A DNA stretch of 64,000 bases, from the NCBI GenBank assembly GCA_023412215.1, contig JAEYNX010000034.1, forward strand, positions 62,001 to 126,000, read 5' to 3'. How positions within the stretch are numbered: position 1 is the first letter of the stretch; every line of letters starts with the position of its first letter. The notes below the pieces were generated by a model. The model made no database searches. It saw only the letters and a list, made by a program, of their open reading frames with translations, and was not told the DNA's origin. This stretch comes from Bacillota bacterium (GTDB lineage: Bacteria > Bacillota > Clostridia > Oscillospirales > Ruminococcaceae). A program made the translations under genes and the position numbers. Positions 34,045 through 42,423 of this stretch are shown piece by piece.

Positions 34045-35649
34045 CTAAAGCGAAGCCTTGCGGCGAAGCACCTTCCCGCTTCTTGTTGAGATGAAATGGT
34101 CATGATCGTTGGCGAGCTGCCCGTTCACAAACACATAAGACATACCCGTTCCGTATTCAGACTGATGCAGGTAATCGGCATTGTTTTTTACTTTTGCCAG
34201 ATCGAACACAACCAAATCCGCATCGTAACCCTCGCAGATCAAGCCCTTACCGGGAATCCGCATTACCTTCGCGGGCGCTCCGGTCATTTTGTGAATCGCT
34301 TCCTCAAGGGTAAGCACCTGCTTATCCCTCACATAGTCGGTTAAAAGCTTTGGAAACGTGCCGTACTGCCTGGGGTGGGGTTTCCCCTTGTCAGGATAGA
34401 TCGAATCGGAAATAATCATGCTGTAGGGGAGTTTCAGAATCGTTTCGATATCCTTCTCACAAGCGATAAAATTAACCATAGAGATATCACAGTTTTCTTC
34501 TGCCAGCAGGTCGAACGCCGCATCGTAGGGGTCCTGCCCGCGCATCGCGGCGATCTCTGCCACGCGCTTTCCGATATACTGTTGATTCTCCGGGCGGTAA
34601 AGCGCCGTCAGCATAATATTTTCCCAACCGACAAGATGAAGTAAATTTTCGAATTCGATCTGTGGCTGCTCCAGAACCGCACGGCAGCGCGCACGCTCCT
34701 TGGGGTCCCGCAAGCGCTCGGTCGTACGGTCAAGGCCGCCCTCCAAAAATGAAGGAGGCAGGAGCTGTACCAGTTGGGTGCTCCCCGCTGTCCACGGATA
34801 TACATCACAGGTTACGTGCATGCCACTCTCCCGCGCGGCATCCAGCGTGTGGATCGCTTCCTGAAGAAGCCTTCCCCAATTGGCTTTCCCGACGCACTTA
34901 AAATGGCTGATGTGCAAGGGCACCTCCAGTTCCCGGGCAAGATCGATCACCTCTTCGAGCGAACGCACCAAGAGATCTCCCTCGCCGCGGATATGTGTCA
35001 CCAGCGGCACACCCCTGCCTCGCAGGGGTGCAAGCGCTTCAAGGAATCCTTCGCGGTCATACAGCGTTTCGGGCATATAGACGATGCCCATGGAAACGCC
35101 AAAGGCGCCATGCTCCAAGGCATCCTCCAAATACCGATGGACGGTGCGCAGCTCATCTTCCGTCAGCTTTCCATCGGCAAAGCCTCTGGCCGCCATGCGA
35201 AGCGTTCCATTGCCAACGTGCATGCCGAAATTGATGGGGAGCCCCGTCTTTTCAACCTGCGTCAGATATTCGGAAAAGCTCTCAAACATCACTTCTCCCG
35301 GCAAGGAGCCGGTAATAGGCTTTAGATACCGGAGGATGCCCGCCCGCCGCGCCGCCGGGCAGGGCGCAATACTCAAGCCGCAGTTACCGTTGATGGTGCT
35401 GGTTATCCCCTGCCGCAGCTGCACCTCGCCAAAACCCGGCCGGAATACAAACGCATCGCTGTGCCGATGGATATCGATAAAACCGGGCGTCAAATACGCC
35501 CCCTGCAAATCAATCGTCCGCAGCGCGTCATCCTGAATGTTCGCAGCGATTTGGACGATCTTTCCGCCCTTTACCGCTACATCGGCAGAAAACGGCCTTC
35601 CGCCGCTTCCGTCCACCACCGTTCCGTTTTTCAACAACAAATCCATCAT
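34045..35649 (-). CDS. N-acyl-D-amino acid deacylase (D-aminoacylase, amidohydrolase superfamily)
   Basis: 534 aa from ATG 35649 (GGAGGAGGA five bases upstream). Zinc ligands of the family are seen: His61 and His63 in FIDIHRHSD, Cys90 in INGNCGLSI, and His in THIRGEGD and HISHFKCVG. The enzyme frees D-amino acids from N-acyl-D-amino acids; some relatives open other N-acyl or lactam substrates. It is divergent from a SelA-like PLP enzyme/Rid/DauR-like operon, suggesting D-amino-acid use. No signal peptide. Confidence 0.87.
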   Translation of the reverse strand: MMDLLLKNGTVVDGSGGRPFSADVAVKGGKIVQIAANIQDDALRTIDLQGAYLTPGFIDIHRHSDAFVFRPGFGEVQLRQGITSTINGNCGLSIAPCPAARRAGILRYLKPITGSLPGEVMFESFSEYLTQVEKTGLPINFGMHVGNGTLRMAARGFADGKLTEDELRTVHRYLEDALEHGAFGVSMGIVYMPETLYDREGFLEALAPLRGRGVPLVTHIRGEGDLLVRSLEEVIDLARELEVPLHISHFKCVGKANWGRLLQEAIHTLDAARESGMHVTCDVYPWTAGSTQLVQLLPPSFLEGGLDRTTERLRDPKERARCRAVLEQPQIEFENLLHLVGWENIMLTALYRPENQQYIGKRVAEIAAMRGQDPYDAAFDLLAEENCDISMVNFIACEKDIETILKLPYSMIISDSIYPDKGKPHPRQYGTFPKLLTDYVRDKQVLTLEEAIHKMTGAPAKVMRIPGKGLICEGYDADLVVFDLAKVKNNADYLHQSEYGTGMSYVFVNGQLANDHDHFISTRSGKVLRRKASL

Positions 35650-35678
35650 AGCAATCCTCCTCCGTTCGCGAATATACA

Positions 35679-35700
35679 ATGTCATCTTTTCAGATGTCAT
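35679..35700. promoter_or_regulatory. Inverted repeat in the D-aminoacylase leader
   Basis: ATGTCATCT (35679-35687), spacer TTTC, AGATGTCAT (35692-35700): 9-base arms with one mismatch, ending 30 bases ahead of the D-aminoacylase start. Likely an operator, perhaps for the DauR-like regulator encoded on the other side; this is inference from position only. Confidence 0.5.
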
Positions 35701-35828
35701 TATCATAGACCATATCTACACATATTTCAACTTTCTTTTTAAACTTTCATATGTTTGTAGACTTTCTTTCTTTGCTTTCGGCTGCGGCTATTCTGGCATT
35801 CCTTCAACTCATAATTCATCCTTAGCTC

Positions 35829-35895
35829 TTGACACCTTTCAAGCCAGGACGTATAATAATCCTCACAAATAGTTGAATTCACAAACAAATTGTTT
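35829..35895 (+). promoter_or_regulatory. Perfect-consensus sigma-A promoter with downstream palindrome
   Basis: TTGACA (35829-35834), a 17-base spacer and TATAAT (35852-35857) match the full consensus. AAACAA-A-TTGTTT (35883-35895) lies between the expected start of transcription and the ribosome site of the SelA-like gene, where a repressor could block transcription. A promoter this strong needs tight control. Confidence 0.75.
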
Positions 35896-35915
35896 AACAT
35901 TTTAGGGGGCATACC

Positions 35916-37022
35916 ATGAGTATCTATAAGGAACTGGGGGTTAAACCGATCATCAACGCCGCCGGTACCTATACCGCGCTCGGCGGTTCACGCATGAGCG
36001 GCGAAACTTTACACGCAATGGCTGAGGCGGCAAACGATTTTGTGTCCATCCGGGAGTTGCAGCAGCATGTGAACGAAGCCATCGCGGAGCTGACTCATAA
36101 CGAGGCTGCCTATGTCAGTAACGGGGCTGCAACAGGGCTGTATCTTGCGATTGCAGCCGCTATCGAGCGGCTTTACGGCAGAAAATTCGTTTATTTGGCC
36201 AAAGAGGACATCTCCTCCGCGAACGTCGTTCTGTTTAAGGGGCACCGCAACCCCTACGATCTGGTGATCGGGTATTTGGGCGCACAATATCGCGAGCTCG
36301 GCTTTCCCAATTTGATCCTTCCGTCCACCGGGGAAGATCTCGAGGATGCGCTCAATGAGAAAACCGCCGCGGTATATTACGCTGCAACGGGGTGGGCCGC
36401 CCCGGGGGCGCTGCCGCTGGAGGAAGTGATCCGCATTTGCAAAAGGCGCGGCGTCCCGCTGATTGTAGATGCGGCCGCGCAGCTTCCTCCGGTCGAGAAT
36501 CTCTGGCGGTACAGCCAAGCCGGCGTGGACGTCACGCTGTTCAGCGGCGGCAAGGACATCTGCGGGCCGCAGGCGAGCGGGCTCATGGTGGGCAGCAAGG
36601 CCTTCCTCGACCACGTTGCCGCCATCGGCTTTCCCAATTATGGGATCGGCCGCATGATGAAGGTCGGTCGTGAGGAAATGGTCGGACTATATGCCGCCAT
36701 CCGGCAATACGTCCGGATGGATCACGAAGCGCGGTACCGGTGGTGTGAGGAGCAGGTTCGCTCAATCGTCGATGCGCTGAAGGATCATCCGCGTATACGC
36801 GCCAAGCGCTCCTTTCCCAACGAGGCGGGGCAGCTCATTGCGCGCGCCTTTGTGGAAATCATCGATGAAGATTTGACGCCCGGCAAGCTTCAGGAGCATC
36901 TGCGGGAAAACGATCCGCCGATCTATACCTACACCGAGAATCAAAACGGCATATTCATCAACCCCATGTCACTGCGCGAGGGTGAAACAGGGATCATCCT
37001 GCGTAGCCTGGCGGCTTTATAA
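35916..37022 (+). CDS. SelA-like PLP-dependent enzyme (amino acid/sugar ammonia-lyase type)
   Basis: 368 aa of the aspartate aminotransferase fold. It has the SelA/DGL (D-glucosaminate-6-phosphate ammonia lyase) pattern: Asp185 (PLIVDAAAQLPP) and PLP Lys213 in LFSGGKDICGPQASG. The family includes D-glucosaminate-6-phosphate lyases and other beta-elimination enzymes; selenium transferase itself is longer. AGGGGGC precedes the ATG. Co-transcription with a Rid protein (whose relatives handle reactive enamines released by PLP enzymes) and with a DauR-like regulator points to a D-amino acid or related substrate. Confidence 0.8.
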   Translation: MSIYKELGVKPIINAAGTYTALGGSRMSGETLHAMAEAANDFVSIRELQQHVNEAIAELTHNEAAYVSNGAATGLYLAIAAAIERLYGRKFVYLAKEDISSANVVLFKGHRNPYDLVIGYLGAQYRELGFPNLILPSTGEDLEDALNEKTAAVYYAATGWAAPGALPLEEVIRICKRRGVPLIVDAAAQLPPVENLWRYSQAGVDVTLFSGGKDICGPQASGLMVGSKAFLDHVAAIGFPNYGIGRMMKVGREEMVGLYAAIRQYVRMDHEARYRWCEEQVRSIVDALKDHPRIRAKRSFPNEAGQLIARAFVEIIDEDLTPGKLQEHLRENDPPIYTYTENQNGIFINPMSLREGETGIILRSLAAL

Positions 37023-37044
37023 AACAAAAAGGAGTAGTGATTTT

Positions 37045-37443
37045 ATGACAGCAAAGAAAATTCCCGCGGGCGCATCCCAGCACATTACGGCAGGGCCTTA
37101 TTCCCCTGTATTGGAAGTAGTGTGCTCCAAGATGGTCGTCATTTCCGGACAAGTCGCCGTTGATCCGCAGGGGGCAACCATTGGGGCGGATATTTCTACG
37201 CAGACACGGGCTGCGCTGGACAACTGCAAAAGGCAGCTTGCAACCGCAAACTGCACGCTGTCCGATGTGTTCAAGGTCAATATTTTCATGAAGGATCTTT
37301 CCCAATGGGATAAGATGAACCAGGTATACAGCGACTATATGCCGGAGCCCCGCCCCGTCCGCACTGCCGTGCAGGCCGTACTGATGGCGGATTATCTGGT
37401 GGAAATCGAAATGTGGGCGGCAAAGCCGGACGACGCATCGTGA
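37045..37443 (+). CDS. Rid-family protein (RidA-like fold), catalytic Arg not seen
   Basis: 132 aa, typical Rid length, with AAGGAG ten bases before the ATG. Family features are TAGPYSPVLEV, VISGQVAVDP, and QTRAALDNCKRQL. RidA enamine/imine deaminases have Arg in the C-terminal RVEIEA segment; here it reads DYLVEIEMWAAK, with Leu in place of Arg, so canonical imine hydrolysis is doubtful. It may belong to another Rid subfamily that acts on a different intermediate. It lies between the SelA-like and regulator genes. Confidence 0.88.
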   Translation: MTAKKIPAGASQHITAGPYSPVLEVVCSKMVVISGQVAVDPQGATIGADISTQTRAALDNCKRQLATANCTLSDVFKVNIFMKDLSQWDKMNQVYSDYMPEPRPVRTAVQAVLMADYLVEIEMWAAKPDDAS

Positions 37444-37529
37444 CGGATCGGCGCTGCTTTTTTTGATGCGCCTTGCTGCCGCGGCAAGACACCCCATGAC
37501 CGAATATACAGAGGAAGGACGGTAGAATC

Positions 37530-38198
37530 ATGAGTTATATGCAGGAGCATCTGGAATTGTTCTCCGGAATAGCAACTTGCATCGCCAAACAGTTTGGCCC
37601 CAACTGCGAGGTAGTAGTGCATGATCTGACCCAACCGTACGATCACACGATTATCCATATCGAAAACGGATATATCACTGGGCGAAAGATCGGTGATTCC
37701 GGGACCAATATTGGGTTGGAGGTGCTCCGCGGCACGACCGGCAAAGACAATGCGGACCGTTATAATTACGTCAACCATGCAAAAAACGGGCGCATTCTGC
37801 GCTCCTCCTCCAAATACATCAAGGATCAGGATGGAACGATCATCGGCAGTCTGTGTATCAATTTTGACATTACAGACCTGATGATGGCGCAGAGGACCAT
37901 TTACGCCATAACCTTTTTGGACGGCGCAGATGATACGCAGGAGGTTTTCACCGGCAATGTCGATGAACTGCTGCAGGTCCTGCTTCGGAGCACGCTGACC
38001 ATACTCGGTAAAACGGTATCGGAAATGACCAAAGAGGATAAAGTGAAGGCCGTACGCTATCTTGATCAAAAGGGTGCCTTCTTAATCAAGAAATCCGCTG
38101 AAATTGCGTCAGCTTTCCTTGGAATCTCAAAATTTACGCTCTACAACTACCTGGAGGAAGGGCGCGACAGCGCGGTGCATGAACCTGCCGATGCCTGA
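37530..38198 (+). CDS. YheO/DauR-type transcriptional regulator (PAS + HTH)
   Basis: 222 aa. The N-terminal YheO-like PAS domain has LFSGIATCIAKQFGPNCEVVV and IGSLCINFDITDLM. The C-terminal HTH_22 (residues about 165-210) has TKEDKVKAVRYLDQKGAFLI and AFLGISKFTLYNYLEE. DauR of this family represses D-arginine use in Pseudomonas (family knowledge). It is third in the SelA-like/Rid operon and the best candidate to control both divergent promoters. Confidence 0.87.
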   Translation: MSYMQEHLELFSGIATCIAKQFGPNCEVVVHDLTQPYDHTIIHIENGYITGRKIGDSGTNIGLEVLRGTTGKDNADRYNYVNHAKNGRILRSSSKYIKDQDGTIIGSLCINFDITDLMMAQRTIYAITFLDGADDTQEVFTGNVDELLQVLLRSTLTILGKTVSEMTKEDKVKAVRYLDQKGAFLIKKSAEIASAFLGISKFTLYNYLEEGRDSAVHEPADA

Positions 38199-38701
38199 CC
38201 GAAAGGAGCTGTATTTCAGCAGCAACGGCTGATGGACGGCTTTGTAAGGCCCATTTATCTGTATGATGATAAAATCTTGGAATTACGGGAATGGGGCAAA
38301 AACAGTTTCCTTCAAGGACATGGAGGGTTCACATTTATCAGTAAACACTGCACCGGCAGACTGTGTGCGCACCCCATTCGCGCACTTCTCCTTGTGGATT
38401 ACGTTTTGTTTTGTACCCGTGTTGAAAGCGGAATCTGTTTTCCTTCAGACCTAAAACACGGCTTTTCGTGATACGGGACGGGGCGTTTCAAGCATCCGGC
38501 CGGAGAAAGCACGACTGCCGGAAGCAGCTATTCACCAAGCAAACGGACTTCCAACCATTTGCGCAAGAGAGATGATATAAAAAGCACCCCCGCATGTAGG
38601 ACAGCGACTACATGCGGGGGTGCTTTGTGAGAAGGTGCGTATTCACTCAATCTTCTATCAGGGCGCGCATACCATGGGTATGAACGCCGGACAGAGATGG
38701 C
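38199..38701. other. 503-base gene-free stretch ending in a 19-bp perfect hairpin
   Basis: Two overlapping small open frames near 38232-38471 have no ribosome site or recognisable product. At 38581-38599 and 38608-38626 lies a perfect 19-base stem with an 8-base loop (starts AAAGCACCCCC, ends GGGGGTGCTTT), a bidirectional terminator between convergent units. Confidence 0.6.
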
Positions 38702-39421
38702 TCATGAACACCGGGACCGGTAATGGCGAACAGCCCATTTGATCGCTCCGACTACCGGCGTTTCCTTGAGGACAGTAATGTCGGCGCGATCATTCAGCCC
38801 TTCCTGAACCTTGTGACGAAAATGCTCCAGCATCAACGACGTTTCGGCCTTCTGCCAGATCGAGCCCGCGCACACGACAGGAATCCGCCCGGGGAAGTGC
38901 AAATGCCCGGCACAGCCAATCACCGTATTTGCCAATTCGCCGGCAATGAAACGGACCGCCTCCGTAGTGACCGGGTCCTCACCACACAGCGAAAACAGGG
39001 CGCGCATCAGAGGAAGCCTGTACTCTCTGGTGGCAGCAACCCGTTCGGCAATCCGCTCGTGGATGATGCTCAGATCCTCCACTCCCAGTATTTCCAGCAC
39101 CTTGGGGGTCAGGGCGGTAACCGGTCCGTTGCGAAAGAGCTGGCTATAGGCAAGCTCGACCGCCTTAAACGCAATATAGGTTCCGCCTCCGCAATCCCAA
39201 GTTAAGGTTCCCAGGCCGCCCACCTGCACCATCTTCCCAGCCGCGTCAATCCCTCCCGCCACGGCACCGGTTCCGTTAACGGAGCAGATGCCGGTTCCGT
39301 CGGGGCTGGATGCATGAATGGAGAGATAGGAGTCATTGACCACCTTGTGAAGCGGATAACCGATCCGCGCTACGATGTCATCGAGTTTTTCACATTGCGC
39401 ATATCGATATTCATCAGGCAC
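38702..39421 (-). pseudogene. N-terminally truncated BadF-type sugar kinase
   Basis: 239 residues cover the second half of a BadF/BadG-family (GlcNAc kinase-like) protein: KVVNDSYLSIHAS, ICSVNGTGAVAGG, LTWDCGGGTYIAFKAV, VVCAGSIWQKAE. The first phosphate loop (DGGGTKT) and about 100 residues are missing. The frame begins within the fragment of a GH4 gene and has no ribosome site, so it is a fusion scar. Compare the intact kinase 28275-29174. It may still have been an amino-sugar kinase before the loss. Confidence 0.78.
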
Positions 39422-39525
39422 AGTGTGGAAATTTGAAGCAGATCGTTATGCTTAATAAAGCCTTTCACAAACTCTGGGGTGTAGGTACTGCCCGCACCGA
39501 TAATGGTTACTTTCACCTGAAACAT
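39370..39525 (-). pseudogene. N-terminal fragment of a GH4 6-phospho-glycosidase
   Basis: A minus-strand frame starting at ATG 39525 reads MFQVKVTIIGAGSTYTPEFV, then KGFIKHNDLLQISTLCLMNID, then out-of-family residues and stop. This is the NAD-binding start of family GH4 (6-phospho-beta-glucosidase type). The match ends about residue 40, where the DNA becomes a BadF-kinase coding sequence in another frame. The likely cause is a deletion joining two adjacent genes. Confidence 0.75.
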
Positions 39526-39575
39526 CTTCTTTTCCTGTTGAACGGATATGTTCTCTACTGCTCTTCTATTGAAAA

Positions 39576-40469
39576 TCAAGAGTTCTCTCCGTCTACCCAT
39601 TCCGATTGAATTCCATAAGCAGCGCCGATTTTCCCGCCTCTTTGAAGATAGTCACAAACCACGCGCTGCAGGCTGGTTTCCAGCGGGAGCGGCTCGGGAG
39701 GCTTTTTGCCATGAAAAAGCCAGAGATAGAAGGATTCATCCCCCGTATCCACGGCTAAAACCGTATAATCCTGCGCAAAGCGGCGAATGCCGGAAGTGGG
39801 GGCCAGAAGGGTTTGCAGGGTTGGCGATAACAGCCATGTATGGCATAGAACGGCTTGCGGTGCTCCCGCCGGACAAACCTGCGCCCCGTGATCTGTGAAA
39901 AAGCGCCTTGCTGCCCGATACGAATCCGCAAGGGCGGCCTCCGTCAGCTTGGCGTCCGAAGGGATGTGGACAAACAGAACCGGCTCCCCCGGTCCCATTC
40001 CCTTCGGCGTGAGCTGATGCTCCTCCAGCAGGGCATACTCGAATTCCAGCGTCCCCAGACGAAAGAGCCGGCAGGACAGATGCCGCCATGCCCAGAAGCC
40101 GCGGGTGAAAGCAAAAATGCCGGTATGCAGATGCTCGTCCAGCAGGAAGCGGGAAAAGCATGCCATGGTATCCCAAAAAACAGCATCCGAAATGCCGGCA
40201 GCGCAGTATTCATCGCGCGTCAGGCAGGCTGCGGCTAAGTATATCGTCAGCAGCCTCATCCCCTCCGGATCCGCACCACCCGCAAGCGTTTTCAGCTTTT
40301 CCCATGTGACGAAAGCGGTATCCGGATTGACAAGGCCCTCGCAGTATGGCCTGTGCTCCGTCAGAAAATCAGGCGACGCAAGCCGGGCAACCCGCTCCCG
40401 CACGGGGAACGGCAGGTCTATTTTCTGTGCGAAAGCCAAAATATCATCGACCGTGAAATGTATGCTCAT
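39576..40469 (-). CDS. Acyltransferase-domain protein (NAT_N/GNAT_C type)
   Basis: 297 aa. The helical N-terminal half (ILAFAQKIDLPFPVRERVARL; EYCAAGISDAVFWDTMACFSRF) and a C-terminal beta-rich half (LFVHIPSDAKLTEAALADSY; CHTWLLSPTLQTLLAPTSGI) match what I know as acyltransferase-domain proteins of Firmicutes. GGAGGATCC precedes the ATG. It follows the first GH20 gene on the same strand. The acyl acceptor is unknown; a sugar or glycoside is suggested by context. Confidence 0.7.
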   Translation of the reverse strand: MSIHFTVDDILAFAQKIDLPFPVRERVARLASPDFLTEHRPYCEGLVNPDTAFVTWEKLKTLAGGADPEGMRLLTIYLAAACLTRDEYCAAGISDAVFWDTMACFSRFLLDEHLHTGIFAFTRGFWAWRHLSCRLFRLGTLEFEYALLEEHQLTPKGMGPGEPVLFVHIPSDAKLTEAALADSYRAARRFFTDHGAQVCPAGAPQAVLCHTWLLSPTLQTLLAPTSGIRRFAQDYTVLAVDTGDESFYLWLFHGKKPPEPLPLETSLQRVVCDYLQRGGKIGAAYGIQSEWVDGENS

Positions 40470-40522
40470 AGGGGATCCTCCTTTGAGAATATCCGCGAAG
40501 GGTAAGGCTGAGCGAAGTGCGA

Positions 40523-42391
40523 TTATCCATTGATCTTGCAGGCGGACGCCATGTCCCCATAGGTGTAGCAGCCGTTAAGCGTACCGTTTTCCTTGAGCAT
40601 AAACGGAAGGGCCTCTTCCTCAAGCTCCGGGATCGCGCATTCGCCCAGAATAAAGCCCCGCATTCTCATCTGCGCCGTGGAAAGACGCGCCTTCACAGCA
40701 CCCAGCCTGCCGTCTATCACCTCGAAGCCCTGCGGCTTGTTCGTGGAATTCCACAGTGCCAGCCAGGCCGTGCGCAAAGTTTCCACCGCATGGATCGTCT
40801 GTGACAATTCGTCGGCCAGATGCGCCGCCAGAGAAAGGTTCCTTTCCCTTACCGCTGTGGACGCTTGCTCGTGCCACGCGCATTTCAGCGCCAGCGCATC
40901 CGCCAGCAGCGCGTAGAAATTCCAGACAGCAGCCAGCGGGCCGCCCTGCTCGGTATACGCTCTGTAACGTCCGACAAGCTCCTGATAATGCCCGGACATA
41001 GCCAGCCCCTGCGTATCGGCGGCAAACAGTTGCACCAGGGGGTCCTGGTACAGCAGAAATTTCGCCGCATTGACCGGACGGTAGTGATCCGAACGCATGC
41101 CCTCGACCGTGTTGAACCGGGTCAGATCCCAGAAAGCGCGGGCATCCTCCTGACAGCAGGCGCGGAGTCTCTGCGCCAGCCACGCGTCACCGCAGTCTCC
41201 CCTGTACGTGAATTCCGCATACATCTGCATGCCGAGCAGGGTGGTCAGCAGATTAGCCTCCGCGCCGTTGTCTCCCCATGCGGTGGCAAACACCAGAGGA
41301 ATTCCCCGCTTCTTGCATGCCGAAAGGCTGGCAAGGGTGACTGTTTTCGTTTTGGCATAGTCCGGCGCAAGGCCGCACCATGTCCAGATTCCCCCGGCGA
41401 ACACGGTGGGTGCAGGCAGCACCGCATGCTTGTCGATCTGCGTCTGATACTCCTGCTCCGTATCGTGGTAGTAATCCCAGTAGACCAGCTCGACGCCTTC
41501 GGGAACGGCGGACCTGGCCTGCTCAGAGGGGGTGGGGCCGTCATAATAGCCGTTTGTGGGCGATTCCAGACGGAAGAACATATCGCTCCACATCATGGGG
41601 GAAAGCCCCTGCTCTTTCACAATGTCCAGCACACGCTCCAGATGGCGGCGCAGAACGCTGTAAGGCTTTTCATAGCCGAACGCGCGCAGATGCTGACCGA
41701 GACCGACACCGTGCGCCTCGTCCATGCCGATATGGATTCTCTTGGAGCGGTAGGGGGCGCTGGCGGCGGCGATCATCTCCCGCAGCAGGATGTATGTCTC
41801 CTCCCTGTCTGCCAGCAGCACCTCGTCGTTATCCTGCAGATGATGGTAGACGGGCCAGTGCAGAATACGGTTTAAATGTCCCAGTGTCTGGACGCAGGGG
41901 CACAGCTCGACGCCAAGCATGTCGGCATAATCGTCCAGCCCGCGCAGTTCGTCCATCGTGTAACGCCCGCGCTGATAGCCGAAATACGGCTGCGAAGGCA
42001 CCTCGTAGGTGTCTTCGGTGTACATCATGGCCAGATCCAATCCCATTAGGGCCATTTTCCGCAGAAACAGGCGCAGGGTATCCGGCTTCAGCACCGCGTT
42101 GCGGGAGGTATCGAACATCATGCCGACCGTTTCAAAGCAGGCCTTCTCCTCGGCGGTGAAGGGCGCTAACGGGCGGGGCAGCAGGCTGAGCGCACGATAA
42201 AACTCCACCGGCTTTGCCCACGTAAGGTCAATGGACGTACCGTCGTACCGTACCTTCAGCCGGTCGCCCTTGCGGGCGGTCAGTAGAATGCCGTCATCGG
42301 CCTCGCACAGATTCAACTCCTCTTGCAGTGCGCAGAGCGCTTTCGCGCAGTGAGGCGGCAGGTCACCCTGCAATTTCACTCTCAATTTCAT
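40523..42391 (-). CDS. GH20 beta-N-acetylhexosaminidase
   Basis: 622 aa. The catalytic barrel has the GH20 Asp-Glu dyad in RIHIGMDEAHGVGLGQ, with ETVGMMFDTSRNAVLKPD and MYTEDTYEVPSQPYFGYQRG as upstream barrel segments. No signal peptide is visible, so it is intracellular and acts on imported amino-sugar oligomers. AGGAG lies 8 bases before the ATG. It is downstream of a second, different GH20 gene and nagB, so its product GlcNAc can feed nagA/nagB after phosphorylation. Confidence 0.88.
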   Translation of the reverse strand: MKLRVKLQGDLPPHCAKALCALQEELNLCEADDGILLTARKGDRLKVRYDGTSIDLTWAKPVEFYRALSLLPRPLAPFTAEEKACFETVGMMFDTSRNAVLKPDTLRLFLRKMALMGLDLAMMYTEDTYEVPSQPYFGYQRGRYTMDELRGLDDYADMLGVELCPCVQTLGHLNRILHWPVYHHLQDNDEVLLADREETYILLREMIAAASAPYRSKRIHIGMDEAHGVGLGQHLRAFGYEKPYSVLRRHLERVLDIVKEQGLSPMMWSDMFFRLESPTNGYYDGPTPSEQARSAVPEGVELVYWDYYHDTEQEYQTQIDKHAVLPAPTVFAGGIWTWCGLAPDYAKTKTVTLASLSACKKRGIPLVFATAWGDNGAEANLLTTLLGMQMYAEFTYRGDCGDAWLAQRLRACCQEDARAFWDLTRFNTVEGMRSDHYRPVNAAKFLLYQDPLVQLFAADTQGLAMSGHYQELVGRYRAYTEQGGPLAAVWNFYALLADALALKCAWHEQASTAVRERNLSLAAHLADELSQTIHAVETLRTAWLALWNSTNKPQGFEVIDGRLGAVKARLSTAQMRMRGFILGECAIPELEEEALPFMLKENGTLNGCYTYGDMASACKING

Positions 42392-42423
42392 GATTCATTC
42401 TCCTAATTGTATTCCGTCTCCGG

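Noticed and set aside
38232..38471. Plus-strand open frame of 79 codons after the DauR-like gene
   Set aside because: No ribosome site, no recognisable product and unlike composition; a second open frame overlaps it.
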